Origin: Pseudomonadota bacterium
Lineage (GTDB): Bacteria; Myxococcota_A; UBA796; UBA9615
DNA length: 64,000 nucleotides
Assembly (NCBI GenBank): GCA_024229515.1
Contig: JAAESI010000303.1
Span: 1-64,000 of the forward strand
Direction: 5' to 3'
In this document: piece after piece, positions 1-7,836 of the stretch
Numbering within the stretch: the first letter of the stretch is position 1
How the letters are laid out: every line of letters starts with the position of its first letter
Program-made: the position numbers and the translations under genes
The notes under the pieces: generated by a model
Seen by the model: only the letters and a program-made list of their open reading frames with translations
Told to the model about the DNA's origin: nothing
Database searches by the model: none

Positions 1-1
1 C

Positions 2-100
2 AACAAGAAGCGCCTTTTGGAGCCGCTGGGGTACGTTCCTCCAGCGGAGTTCGAGAAGGCTTGGTACGAGCATCAAGCCGCCCAATCCTGGGTGGCCTGA
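2..100 (+). pseudogene. IS3-family transposase (OrfB), C-terminal end only
   Basis: The frame is open from the window edge and ends at a TGA, giving 32 residues. It contains LEPLGYVPPAEFE followed by an aromatic-rich tail. That motif is the usual C-terminus of IS3-family OrfB integrases, just after the DDE catalytic core. A candidate terminal inverted repeat follows about 10 bp downstream, as expected at the right end of an IS3 element. Whether the rest of the element is intact cannot be judged from this window. Confidence 0.72.
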
Positions 101-110
101 CTCAAGAAAA

Positions 111-139
111 CAGGCCGCCGGGGATTCCGGGGCAGTTCA
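111..139 (+). repeat. Probable right terminal inverted repeat of the IS3-type element
   Basis: Read on the minus strand the segment starts TGAACTGCCCCGG, which resembles IS3-family ends (TG at the outer tip, then a GCCCCGG-type block). It lies directly after the transposase stop codon. The left end and any target duplication are outside the window, so the boundary at about 139 is inferred. Confidence 0.5.
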
Positions 140-214
140 GGTCGTTAGGCGGAGTTGGGCGGGGGGAAGAGCAAGACCTCCGACCAGCCAGTTCCGGGGA
201 GGTAGGATGAGCCC

Positions 215-466
215 GTGAAGCCCGAAGACACCGAGACCGACGCTCACCGGGCCCAGCTGCGAGCCTATCGCGCACTAGCGCCCTCAGCGCGCGTGGCGCT
301 CGCGGCCCAGATGAGCGATGACGCGCGCTCCACGACCCGCGGCGGTATTCGGGCCCGAAACCCGGATTACAGCGCGTCCGAAGTGGAACTCGCGCTCCGA
401 AGGCTTCTCCTGGGCGACGACCTCTTCAGGGCCGCTTGGCCCGACCGGCCCCTCCTGACTCCGTGA
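215..466 (+). CDS. Small hypothetical protein paired with a nucleotidyltransferase
   Basis: The product is 83 aa, starting at GTG 215 with a strong upstream GGGGAGG-type ribosome site. It is rich in Arg and Asp, with MSDDAR near residues 33-38, an acidic/hydrophobic block SEVELALRRLL near 53-63 and a C-terminal AWPDRP. It has no signal peptide or membrane segment. Its stop overlaps the downstream nucleotidyltransferase start as GTGA, so the two are translationally coupled. I recall similar short proteins upstream of DUF6036-type nucleotidyltransferases in other genomes but know no function. The arrangement resembles a toxin-antitoxin or AbiE-like pair; that is inference only. Confidence 0.75.
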   Translation: MKPEDTETDAHRAQLRAYRALAPSARVALAAQMSDDARSTTRGGIRARNPDYSASEVELALRRLLLGDDLFRAAWPDRPLLTP

Positions 467-1032
467 GCGCGGCTGGTGACTTTCTTGCGAGGCTGACCGC
501 AATGCTGGATGCGGCCGGAATCGACTACATGCTGGCCGGCTCCTTCGCGAGCACCTACCACGGGATTCCGAGGACCACACAAGACCTGGACCTTGTGGTC
601 GCGCCGGACTTCAGCAGCTTGAAGCGGCTCCTCGCAGCCCTGCCCGATGACGACTACTACGTGAGCAGCGAAGCCGCGATGGAGGCCCTCCGAAACCGCC
701 GCTCCTTCAACGTGATCGACATGGCCACGGGCTGGAAGGCCGACCTCATCATCCGTAAGGCTCGCGAGTTCAGCGAGGTGGAGTTCGCCCGCCGGAAGCC
801 CGCTGAGATTGTCGGAGTCACGGTCCCAATCGCGACCGCCGAGGACACCATCCTCAGCAAGCTCGAGTGGGCTCAGCAGTCCCCCTCCGAACGCCAACTG
901 CGCGATGTTGCCGGCGTCCTTCAGGTCAGCGGCGAGCACCTCGACCGCAGCTACCTGGACCACTGGGCCGACGAACTGGGAGTCGCCGCCTCATGGCAAG
1001 AGCTGCAGGACCTAGCTGAAGAGAAGTCCTAG
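463..1032 (+). CDS. Nucleotidyltransferase-fold protein (DUF6036/AbiEii-like)
   Basis: The product is 189 aa. Near the N-terminus it has AGSFASTYHGIPRTTQDLDLV, which fits the nucleotidyltransferase signature G-S-x(n)-D-x-D, where the acidic pair binds metal. A later stretch, KADLIIRK, could carry the third acidic residue. The C-terminal part is helical. I placed the start at GTG 463 because it overlaps the preceding stop as GTGA; an in-frame TTG at 436 is possible but would overlap the upstream gene by 31 bp. Related proteins occur in AbiE-type or MNT-type defence and toxin modules and as orphan accessory genes. It sits in an accessory patch next to an IS end. Confidence 0.78.
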   Translation: MSAAGDFLARLTAMLDAAGIDYMLAGSFASTYHGIPRTTQDLDLVVAPDFSSLKRLLAALPDDDYYVSSEAAMEALRNRRSFNVIDMATGWKADLIIRKAREFSEVEFARRKPAEIVGVTVPIATAEDTILSKLEWAQQSPSERQLRDVAGVLQVSGEHLDRSYLDHWADELGVAASWQELQDLAEEKS

Positions 1033-1102
1033 ACGCAGCCCAATTTCGCCTAGCGTGTAGGCCGGACAAAGTGCTTTTCGTGAACGCGAACTGGCCGAGC
1101 CG

Positions 1103-1336
1103 ATGCCCTCTCTCTCTCAACCTGAAGCAGTCTCCGGACTTCAGGATGCTTGCTTCCAGCAAGGCGTCGAGGAGGTGCGAATCTCCTGTGTCCCTGGCAA
1201 TGAGCGGTCCGCAGCCATCCCAAGAAGACTTGGATACCGTCGCAAGAAGCACTCCGGAACCGACCTCGTCTTCGTGCTTCGGGCGGAAGGTCCCTTACCG
1301 GGTCGCGCTCTCGGTGCTCCAGAAGAAACGTGGTGA
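1103..1336 (+). pseudogene. GNAT acetyltransferase remnant (RimJ/RimL-like)
   Basis: The short frame contains VEEVRISCVPGNERSAAIPRRLGY, closely matching the acetyl-CoA-binding end of RimJ/RimL-type GNAT enzymes (typically R-x-E-I-R-x-x-P-x-N-x-R-S-x-x-I-P-x-x-L-G-F). The N-terminal two thirds of a GNAT domain are missing, and no convincing start or ribosome site lies upstream. This is the only recognisable content of the roughly 390-bp gap between the nucleotidyltransferase and the SDR gene. I read it as a decayed gene fragment, consistent with an accessory patch. Confidence 0.55.
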
Positions 1337-1423
1337 CAAACGGGGGCACGGGCTTGTGAGAGCGGTTAAGAATAGCTAGTTAGAGGGGTGCTCAAGTTTC
1401 GGTTCAATGCGTAGGTCCCTGTG

Positions 1424-2077
1424 ATGAAGATTGTTGTCCTCGGTGCATCTGGCGGCTGCGGGCGCCAGCTGGTGAAGCAAGCAGTCGAGCGCGGCTGGGA
1501 GGTCACTGCTGTCGGGCGCTCGACCAGCAGCCTCGAGCTGCCGGACGGGGTGCGGATCGTGCGCGGCGAGCTACAGGATGCGGACGCCTTAGAGGCGGCC
1601 TTCGAGGGTGCGGACACAGTGTTCTCCGCTCTCGGCCTGAATCTGTCGGGCCTGTCACCCTTCTCTACAGCCGAGGTGCCCGATCTACTCAGTCGGGCGG
1701 CTCCCGTAATTGTCGAGGCCATGAAGCGCACCGGTGTCCCCCGGCTGGTGGCTATCAGCGCTGGCGGAGTGGGCGACAGTGCGGCTCTGATGCCCTGGTT
1801 CTACAAGTGGATCGTTGCGATGACCTCCATGCGGCGACTGTACCCCGAGCTTGAGGTCATGGAGTCGGTCTATGCCAGCAGCGAGCTGGATGTCTGCTGC
1901 GTGCGTCCCACCACGCTGACGGACGGGCCGCGAACGGGGCGGGCCGTGGTCGCGACCCGCCTTGTGGGTCAGGCGGACATCTCTCGAGCGGACCTCGCCA
2001 GTTGGATGTTGGACGCGGCCGAGGGCGGTCGCTTCGAGCACTTCGGACCGTTGCTCACAGAGCGCGGGGCTGGCTGA
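1424..2077 (+). CDS. NAD(P)H-binding SDR-family protein (NmrA-like)
   Basis: The product is 217 aa. The N-terminus MKIVVLGASGGCGRQLV is a Rossmann nucleotide-binding loop (GASGxxGxxL) of the atypical SDR/NmrA type. Residues around 60-66 (ADTVFSALG) and 100-108 (RLVAISAGG) match the second and third conserved strands of NAD(P)H-binding families. No YxxxK catalytic pair is evident, so it may be a redox sensor or reductase-like protein rather than a classical dehydrogenase. GTG 1421 is directly adjacent to ATG 1424; I chose the ATG. The gene stands alone, downstream of the GNAT remnant. Confidence 0.82.
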   Translation: MKIVVLGASGGCGRQLVKQAVERGWEVTAVGRSTSSLELPDGVRIVRGELQDADALEAAFEGADTVFSALGLNLSGLSPFSTAEVPDLLSRAAPVIVEAMKRTGVPRLVAISAGGVGDSAALMPWFYKWIVAMTSMRRLYPELEVMESVYASSELDVCCVRPTTLTDGPRTGRAVVATRLVGQADISRADLASWMLDAAEGGRFEHFGPLLTERGAG

Positions 2078-2192
2078 CGAGGCTCTGGCTCGTTAGAAGC
2101 ATGTTTAGACTACGGGGCAACGTCTCAAGACGCCGAGCCATGCACCAACGCCCTGGCGCATCCTCCCCGACCTCCCGCGCTGCAAGTACGCG

Positions 2193-2918
2193 ATGGGCAT
2201 GTTCCTCGACGGCGATGACGTCATCGTGTTCGGCTCCACGACCTTGGGCGTGGCGTGGTTCCACGTGGATTGGGGCACCGGCGCCGCCACGAAGATCCCG
2301 CTCAAGAAGCCGACGTTCTGCGACCTCGCCGTGTTCGCCGAAGGCCGGCTCTGGGGTTCGATCAGCAACGGCACCGAGCGCGCCTGCTCGTGGGGGCTGA
2401 ACGGCGAGCGGGAAATGCTCCACCAGGTGGGCTGGTCCGACAGCTGCGTGTACGCCTCGATCGACGGCGTGCGGTACGGCAAGTTCCGCACCCGGGCGCG
2501 GACCGAACACGCGGTCTCCTGGGCCGCGGACGGCACGGCGGCTGAGCTGCCGGGGGTGAAGCCGGATCACTACGAGCCGGCCGATCCGGATCTGTCGGCA
2601 GTGAACGTCAGCGAGCTGCACGCGGTGCTCCCCCCGGAGACGAAGGAGTCGGCGGTCAACGCGGTGCAGGTGCAGGACGGCCGCACGCGCGCGTTCGGCT
2701 GGGCGTGGGACGGGCGGGGCGACAAGTACGACCAGCGGGTACGCGGTCGCGCTGTGGGAGAGGCCCGCCGGCTAGCCGGGGGTGAGGAAGTCGGTCAGAG
2801 CCGCGTGACGGAGTTCACGAGCACGAGCTCGAGCGGCTGGTCGTTGCCGTCGGTGGCGACCGACCCCATCGCGTCGATGACGTCCATGCCGTCCACGACC
2901 TCGCCGAAGACGGCGTAG
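2193..2918 (+). pseudogene. Hypothetical protein, apparently truncated at both ends
   Basis: The frame has strongly GC-biased third codon positions and protein-like content up to about 2770, with a repeated beta-strand feel (DGDDVIVFGS, VAWFHVDWGTG, GRLWGSISNGT). The same frame stays open upstream to 2109 and still reads like protein (PWRILPDLPRCKYA), but no start codon is present there, so the 5' end looks lost. After about 2770 the frame runs antisense to the cyclophilin gene and is probably not native. I recognise no family; propeller-like repeats are possible. Confidence 0.45.
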
Positions 2919-3433
2919 CCCTCGGCCGTGGACTCGCCGGGGTTCAGGAACAGGTTGTCCTCGAGGTTCACGTAGAAGCCCGAGGTGGCGCTGTCGGGAA
3001 CGGACGTGCGGGCCATCGCGACGGATCCGCGGGTGTTGCTCAGGCCGCTGGAGATCGCCTCGTTGACTATCGGATCGTGGGTGTCCTTGAGGCTACCGAA
3101 CTCGTCGACGCCGCCGCCCTGCACGACGAAGCCGTCGATGATGCGATGGAACTGCGTCGTGCCTTCGCCGTCGGTGCCGTCGAAGTGGCCTTCGTCGACG
3201 TAGGTGAGGAAGTTGGCGACCGTGATCGGCGACTCCTCCTCGTAGAACTCGATCGTGAAGGCGCCCATCGTGGTGTCGAACTCGACCGCCACGGCTCCGG
3301 CCGCATCGTCGTCGTTGGAGACGGTGTCGTCGTCGTCCGAGGCGCTGTCGTCGTCGTCCCCGCGCCGGTTCGTCGGCGGGCAGGCGGCGAGCAGGGGGAT
3401 GAGGGCGGCGAGGAGCAGATGGCGAAACAGCAT
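2795..3433 (-). CDS. Cyclophilin-type peptidyl-prolyl cis-trans isomerase, lipoprotein
   Basis: The product is 212 aa. A short signal peptide ends in a lipobox (LLAAC, Cys about residue 18), followed by a poly-Asp linker with DDDDSA units (about 25-45). The cyclophilin domain follows: FHRIIDGFVVQGG, SVAMART, SGFYVNL and YAVFGEVVDGMDVIDAM match the family core, including the catalytic Arg in FHRII. It should catalyse prolyl isomerisation on the envelope side of the membrane. An alternative GTG lies 9 bp upstream (3442); I chose ATG 3433. It is last in a three-gene minus-strand operon, 15 bp after the CCA/poly(A) nucleotidyltransferase. Confidence 0.93.
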   Translation of the reverse strand: MLFRHLLLAALIPLLAACPPTNRRGDDDDSASDDDDTVSNDDDAAGAVAVEFDTTMGAFTIEFYEEESPITVANFLTYVDEGHFDGTDGEGTTQFHRIIDGFVVQGGGVDEFGSLKDTHDPIVNEAISSGLSNTRGSVAMARTSVPDSATSGFYVNLEDNLFLNPGESTAEGYAVFGEVVDGMDVIDAMGSVATDGNDQPLELVLVNSVTRL

Positions 3434-3448
3434 GGCGGGCACCCTAGC

Positions 3449-4690
3449 TCAGAGGCCGAATCCGACGCGGTCGACCCAGCCGAGAAACGCGCGTGCGTCG
3501 GCTTCGTCGGCGATGGCGCCATTGAGCTGCCGGATGGTCATCTCCCCCAGGACGATGCCCAGTTGGGGACCGGGGAGCAGGTCGAGGGTGTCTCGGACCT
3601 CGGCGGCGGGCAGCAGCGGCGCGGGGATCGGGGGGATGGGGAGCCCCTTGGGGTTGCGGGCCCCCGCAGCCACGTCGAGGGGGGCGAGGTAGCGGGCGGC
3701 GAGGGCCTCGGGCTCGTCGGCTTTCGCGCCGAGGCCCAGCAGGGCGTAGGCGGTCTGGCACTTCCAGCGCACCAGGTCGGAGCCGAGCTCGCCGGGTGCG
3801 GGCGTGCGTCCGACTTCAGCGGAGGTGGACGCGGCGGCCCGGGCGAGGGTGCGGGGCCACGCTTGGGCGACCAGTTCATGCTCCAACTCGGCGACATCGC
3901 ACAGCCAGCCGAGGACCACCGCGGCGCGCTGATCGCCGACGTGCTCCCAGCAGCGGGCGAGGTTCGGGCCGACGTGGGCGGCGCAGACGATCGCGGCCCG
4001 GCGGTGCACGTCGAGGCGGTGCGGTCCGGGGAGGACCTGCGCGAGCAGTCCCGCTTCGTTCAGGCCGTGGAGCGCGAAGCCCGCGTCGGCGTGTCCGAGC
4101 ATGGGGAGGAGCTCGGCGCGGATGCGTTCGTTGGCGATGCCGGAGAGGTCGAACCCGGCGGGGATGTCGACCTCGACATCGGCCTCCAGTTGCAGCGCGA
4201 AACGCCACACGCGGAGCACCCTCAGGGGGTCGTCGGCGAGGGCGGAGGGGGAGGCGAGTCGGAGGCGGCGGGGCTGCGCGAAGAGGTCGTCGAGCCCGCC
4301 GGTGGGGTCGAGGAAGCCGCGTCCCGGGGCCCACGCCATGGCATTGACGCGGAGGTCCCGGGCGGCGAGGTCGGCGGCGAGGGTGGGCCCTTTGAGGCCG
4401 GTGACGTCGACCCAGCGACCGCCGCCGAGGGTCACCCGCCAGGTCCGCCGGACGGGGTCCATGAGCACGGCGTTGCGGGCCGACGGGTGGAGGGAGTCGA
4501 CGAAGGCGTCGGGATCGGGGGCGGCGATGTCGACGTCGTCGGAGCCGCGTCCCAGGAGCACGTCCCGGACCCAGCCGCCCACGAACGCGGCGCCGGGCGT
4601 GGCGCGCACCGCTTCGAGGACGGGTTCCGCGGCCGAGCCGAGGACTCCCGCGAGGGCCTGCTCGAACCGGGCGTCGGCTACAGGAGCCAA
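3449..4690 (-). CDS. CCA tRNA nucleotidyltransferase / poly(A) polymerase family protein
   Basis: The product is 413 aa. The N-terminal GGWVRDVLLGRGSDDVDIA (about 38-56) is the class II nucleotidyltransferase core with its catalytic Asp pair. RDLRVNAMAW (about 110) and DDPLRVLRVWRFA (about 153) are the conserved head-domain motifs that bind the incoming nucleotide and primer. It would add or repair the tRNA 3' CCA, or act as a poly(A) polymerase; sequence alone does not separate these. The C-terminal half is divergent, with no clear HD domain. The start overlaps the upstream lipoprotein gene by 13 bp, indicating coupling. Confidence 0.9.
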   Translation of the reverse strand: MAPVADARFEQALAGVLGSAAEPVLEAVRATPGAAFVGGWVRDVLLGRGSDDVDIAAPDPDAFVDSLHPSARNAVLMDPVRRTWRVTLGGGRWVDVTGLKGPTLAADLAARDLRVNAMAWAPGRGFLDPTGGLDDLFAQPRRLRLASPSALADDPLRVLRVWRFALQLEADVEVDIPAGFDLSGIANERIRAELLPMLGHADAGFALHGLNEAGLLAQVLPGPHRLDVHRRAAIVCAAHVGPNLARCWEHVGDQRAAVVLGWLCDVAELEHELVAQAWPRTLARAAASTSAEVGRTPAPGELGSDLVRWKCQTAYALLGLGAKADEPEALAARYLAPLDVAAGARNPKGLPIPPIPAPLLPAAEVRDTLDLLPGPQLGIVLGEMTIRQLNGAIADEADARAFLGWVDRVGFGL

Positions 4691-5553
4691 TCGGGGAGCC
4701 CGAGGCCGTTGCTCATCCAGCTGAGGCGGGTGCCTTCGAAGGCCATGTGCTCGCGCTGGACGATGAACGCGGCGTGCACGCCGTCGGGGCTGACGAAGAG
4801 GAGCTTCGGCGCGTAGCCGAGGACCCAGGGCCGGCGGGTGCGGCCGGGCTCGATGACCCAGGTGGACTGGCCTCCCTTGACCGCCATGTAGTAGGCGGCG
4901 CCGGCCTCCAGGGTGGGGCTGGAGTTGTCGGTGCTGCCGTGCATGACGCGGAAGGCGAGGTTCTGCACGCCGTTGGGGAACTCGGCCTTGCCGCTGAGGA
5001 TCTCCTTGGGCGGGTGGAGGTTGCCGACGACGATGCCGTGGGTCTCGAACAGGGCTGCCCGCTGCTCGCCCGCGCCGGGTTCCAGATCGACGGGATCGCA
5101 GGCGCCGGAGGCCGGCTCGGGCTCCTTGTGGGCGATGGTGATGTGGCCGCCGTCGACGTACTGGTCGGTCTCGGCGTCGATGACGTAGACGTCGTAGCGC
5201 ATGTCGCAGGAGACGGCGCCTTCGCCCGGGTTGTAGGTCTCGAAGGCGTAGCGGAGGCCGTCGGCGCTCCAGCCCCAGAAGACGAACCGGTCGTTCATCT
5301 GCGGCATGACGGGGTTCTCGGCGACGGTGTGGGGCTCGCCTTCGATGACCGGGACAGCCTTGACCTCCGGCTCGGCGGGGGTCTCCTCAGGGGTCTCCTC
5401 GACGGCCTCGGGGGTCGGCTCGGATGTGGCCTCGGGGGTCGTCACGGGGGCGGGGGTGCTCTCGGGGGCCGGGGTGGGGTCCTCGGAGAGATCGTCGCCG
5501 CCGCAGGCGGGTAGGGCGAGGAGGGCGGTAAACAGCAGGAGGCGTCGCAGCAT
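4678..5553 (-). CDS. Secreted lipoprotein with Pro/Glu/Thr-rich linker
   Basis: The product is 291 aa. The signal peptide ends at LALPAC (lipobox, Cys about 17). A low-complexity linker of PTPAPEST / TPEA / EETP units (about 25-65) is followed by a globular beta-rich domain. The segment RFVFWGWSADGLRYAFETY followed by YDVYVIDAETDQYVDGG resembles DUF2259-like predicted secreted proteins, in which a propeller-like strand pair precedes a 'viD' strand; this assignment is tentative. It is first in the operon with the CCA enzyme and the cyclophilin lipoprotein, and is divergent from sfsA with only about 30 bp between them. Confidence 0.8.
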   Translation of the reverse strand: MLRRLLLFTALLALPACGGDDLSEDPTPAPESTPAPVTTPEATSEPTPEAVEETPEETPAEPEVKAVPVIEGEPHTVAENPVMPQMNDRFVFWGWSADGLRYAFETYNPGEGAVSCDMRYDVYVIDAETDQYVDGGHITIAHKEPEPASGACDPVDLEPGAGEQRAALFETHGIVVGNLHPPKEILSGKAEFPNGVQNLAFRVMHGSTDNSSPTLEAGAAYYMAVKGGQSTWVIEPGRTRRPWVLGYAPKLLFVSPDGVHAAFIVQREHMAFEGTRLSWMSNGLGLPDWLL

Positions 5554-5583
5554 GCGGCGGATTATGGGACAAGAGCGGCGCAG

Positions 5584-6270
5584 ATGCTCTTCGACGGCCT
5601 AGTCCCCGGAACCCTGGTGCGGCGCTACAAGCGCTTCTTCGCCGACGTGCGCCTCGAGGACGGCACCATCGCGGTCGCCCACTGCACGAACACGGGGCGG
5701 ATGACGGGCTGCAGCGACCCGGGCTCTCGGGTCTGGATCTCGCGGGCGACGAACCCGAAACGAAAGCTGAAGTGGACCTGGGAGCTGGCGGAGGTGGCGC
5801 CGGGGGTGCTGCTCGGCGTGAACACGTTCCTGGCTAACCGGATCGCCCAGGAGGCGGTGGAAGCGGGGTTGGTGCCAGGACTGAACGATGTCTCGACGAT
5901 CGAGCGGGAGGTGAAACTCGATGAGACGACCCGGTCGGATCTGCGGGTCGACGGACGGGTCTGGATCGAGGTGAAGAACGTCACGCTCGCGGACGGCCGC
6001 CGGGGGCGATTCCCGGATGCGCCGACGAGCCGCGGGCAGAAGCACCTGGCGGCGTTGGCGCGGGCCGTGGGGCGTGGCGATCGCGGGATGCTGCTGCATC
6101 TGGTGCTTCGGCCCGACATCGACGTGGTCGAGCCCGCCGACGACGTGGACCCCGACTGGGGGCGCGCGATCCGGGAGGCTGCGGCCGCCGGGGTCGAGGT
6201 GGTCGCGATCGGGGCGGAGGTGTCGCCGGAGGGGATCGTTCCGGTGAGGGCGTTGCCGGTTCGGCTTTGA
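5584..6270 (+). CDS. sfsA: SfsA family DNA/RNA nuclease-like protein
   Basis: The product is 228 aa, the usual SfsA length. The N-terminal LVRRYKRFFADVRLEDG followed by AHCTNTGRM is the family OB-fold start. RSDLRVDGRVWIEVKNVTLADG carries the D-x(n)-E-x-K restriction-endonuclease-like core, and the following FPDAPTSRGQKHL is diagnostic. In E. coli SfsA was described as a sugar-fermentation stimulator that binds DNA; the fold suggests a nuclease. It stands alone between a divergent lipoprotein and pyk. A 47-bp direct repeat begins 6 bp after its stop. Confidence 0.96.
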   Translation: MLFDGLVPGTLVRRYKRFFADVRLEDGTIAVAHCTNTGRMTGCSDPGSRVWISRATNPKRKLKWTWELAEVAPGVLLGVNTFLANRIAQEAVEAGLVPGLNDVSTIEREVKLDETTRSDLRVDGRVWIEVKNVTLADGRRGRFPDAPTSRGQKHLAALARAVGRGDRGMLLHLVLRPDIDVVEPADDVDPDWGRAIREAAAAGVEVVAIGAEVSPEGIVPVRALPVRL

Positions 6271-6275
6271 GCCGT

Positions 6276-6374
6276 AAGTGCCCCGCTCCGGTGCGCTGGG
6301 CGGGACCCTGGGCGCGAGGGTGGTCTGAAGTGCCCCGCCCCGGTGCGCTGGGAGGGATGCTCGGCGCGAGGGTG
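6276..6374 (+). repeat. Two tandem copies of a 47-bp GC-rich repeat in the sfsA-pyk gap
   Basis: Copies lie at 6276-6322 and 6328-6374, with a 52-bp period. Each starts AAGTGCCCCG, contains CCGGTGCGCTGGG and ends GGCGCGAGGGTG. They differ at only a few internal bases. They fill nearly the whole leader between the sfsA stop and the pyk GTG, ending 40 bp before that start. Confidence 0.85.
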
Positions 6375-6414
6375 CCCCGCAGCGTCCCGATACCCGACCC
6401 GGCATACTCGCCCC

Positions 6415-7836
6415 GTGACCCAGCGCAAGACCAAGATCGTCGCCACCCTCGGCCCCGGCTCCTCCACCCCGGACGTGCTCAGCCGCATGGTCCAGGGCGG
6501 GCTCGACGTCGCGCGCCTGAACTGCTCCCACGCGTCGCACGCCGACCTCGACTACCAGCTCGAGAACGTGCGTCGCGTCTCCCGCCTGACCCGCCGCCCC
6601 GTGGGGGTGCTCCTGGATCTGTGCGGTCCCAAGGTCCGGACTGGAACGCTGGAGGGGGAGACGATGGAGCTCACCGAGGGGCAGCGCCTGCGGGTCGTCC
6701 CCGGCGAAGCCTCCGGCAAGGATGGCTGGATCACCTGCAACCACGACGGGCTCGCCGGTGACGTGACCAAGGGGGACCGGATCCTGCTCGACGACGGCCT
6801 CATGGAGCTCGTCGTCACCGGGGTCGCCGGCGACGGCTCCGTCGACACCGAGATCGTGGTCGGCGGCACGCTCAAGGAGCGCAAGGGGATGAACCTCCCC
6901 GACGCCGTTGTCTCCATCCCCGCGCTGACCGAGAAGGACAAGCTCGACCTCGCGGCCGGCCTCCGTATGGGCGTCGACTACGTGGCCCTGTCGTTCGTGC
7001 AGACCGCCCAGGACATTCGCGATCTGAAGGACGTCATGGCCAGGCTCAAGGTCAGCCGTCCGATCATCGCCAAGATCGAGAAGCCCCAGGCGCTCGACAA
7101 CATCGACGCCATCCTCGGCGAGGTCGACGGAATCATGGTCGCCCGTGGCGATCTCGCGGTGGAGGTCGGCAACCACCGCGTGCCCGTCATGCAGAAGGAG
7201 CTGCTCAACAAGAGCAACCGCGCCGGCGTGCTCGACATCGTCGCGACGCAGATGCTCGAGTCGATGACCGCCAACCCCCGGCCGACGCGGGCCGAGGCCT
7301 CGGACGTCGCCAACGCCATCCTCGACGGCTGCGACGCCGTCATGCTCAGCGGCGAGACCGCCGTCGGGAAGTACCCCGTCGAGTCCATCGCGATGATGGA
7401 CCGCATCGCCTGCGAGACCGAGCCGTGGATGCAGAAGCATCACAGCGAAGAGCTCCACATCCACGGAGACGCGGGGCACGACATCACCATGGCGATCGTG
7501 CGCGCCGCCGCCGGCATGGCCCACGCCGAGCGCTTCAAGGCGCTCATCGTCTACACGCTGTCGGGCCGCACCGCCCGCCTCCTCAGCGGCCACTACCCCG
7601 GCGCCCCGATCCTCGCGCTGACCCCCAAGACCGGCACCGAACGCGCCATGGCGCTCTACCGGGGGGTCACCCCGGTGCACATGCAGTTCCCCGGCAACTC
7701 CGATCTCATGCTCGCCGAGGGCGAACGCCTGTTGGTCGAACGCGGGTTCCTGGAGGATGGCGACGAAGCCATCGTCGTGGCCGGCTTCACCGACCTGCGC
7801 GGGGTCGCCAACATGGTCAAGGTCATCCGCCTCTGA
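6415..7836 (+). CDS. pyk: Pyruvate kinase
   Basis: The product is 473 aa, normal for the family. TKIVATLGPGSS at the N-terminus, LDLCGPKVRTG (about 63-73), the B-domain, and the active-site segment IIAKIEKPQALDNIDAI followed by GIMVARGDLAVE are all present, including the catalytic Lys and the Mg-binding Glu/Asp. MLSGETAVGKYP is the conserved downstream motif. It converts phosphoenolpyruvate and ADP to pyruvate and ATP in glycolysis. I chose GTG 6415 because MTQRKTKIV aligns with known N-termini; an earlier frame start would add unconserved residues from the repeat region. Its stop abuts the convergent cpaB stop with no gap. Confidence 0.97.
   Translation: MTQRKTKIVATLGPGSSTPDVLSRMVQGGLDVARLNCSHASHADLDYQLENVRRVSRLTRRPVGVLLDLCGPKVRTGTLEGETMELTEGQRLRVVPGEASGKDGWITCNHDGLAGDVTKGDRILLDDGLMELVVTGVAGDGSVDTEIVVGGTLKERKGMNLPDAVVSIPALTEKDKLDLAAGLRMGVDYVALSFVQTAQDIRDLKDVMARLKVSRPIIAKIEKPQALDNIDAILGEVDGIMVARGDLAVEVGNHRVPVMQKELLNKSNRAGVLDIVATQMLESMTANPRPTRAEASDVANAILDGCDAVMLSGETAVGKYPVESIAMMDRIACETEPWMQKHHSEELHIHGDAGHDITMAIVRAAAGMAHAERFKALIVYTLSGRTARLLSGHYPGAPILALTPKTGTERAMALYRGVTPVHMQFPGNSDLMLAEGERLLVERGFLEDGDEAIVVAGFTDLRGVANMVKVIRL

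Noticed and set aside
145..151. Integron attC site after the IS end
   Set aside because: The core GTTAGGC is present, but I find no matching inverse core and hairpin within 150 bp, and no integrase gene.
3077..4816. Long plus-strand frame opposite the CCA enzyme and cyclophilin genes
   Set aside because: Its Gly/Glu/Val-rich text is a shadow of well-conserved minus-strand genes with catalytic motifs.
5599..7680. Minus-strand frame of almost 700 codons opposite sfsA and pyk
   Set aside because: Both plus-strand genes are unmistakable and fully conserved; the minus frame shows no motif and spans the intergenic repeat.
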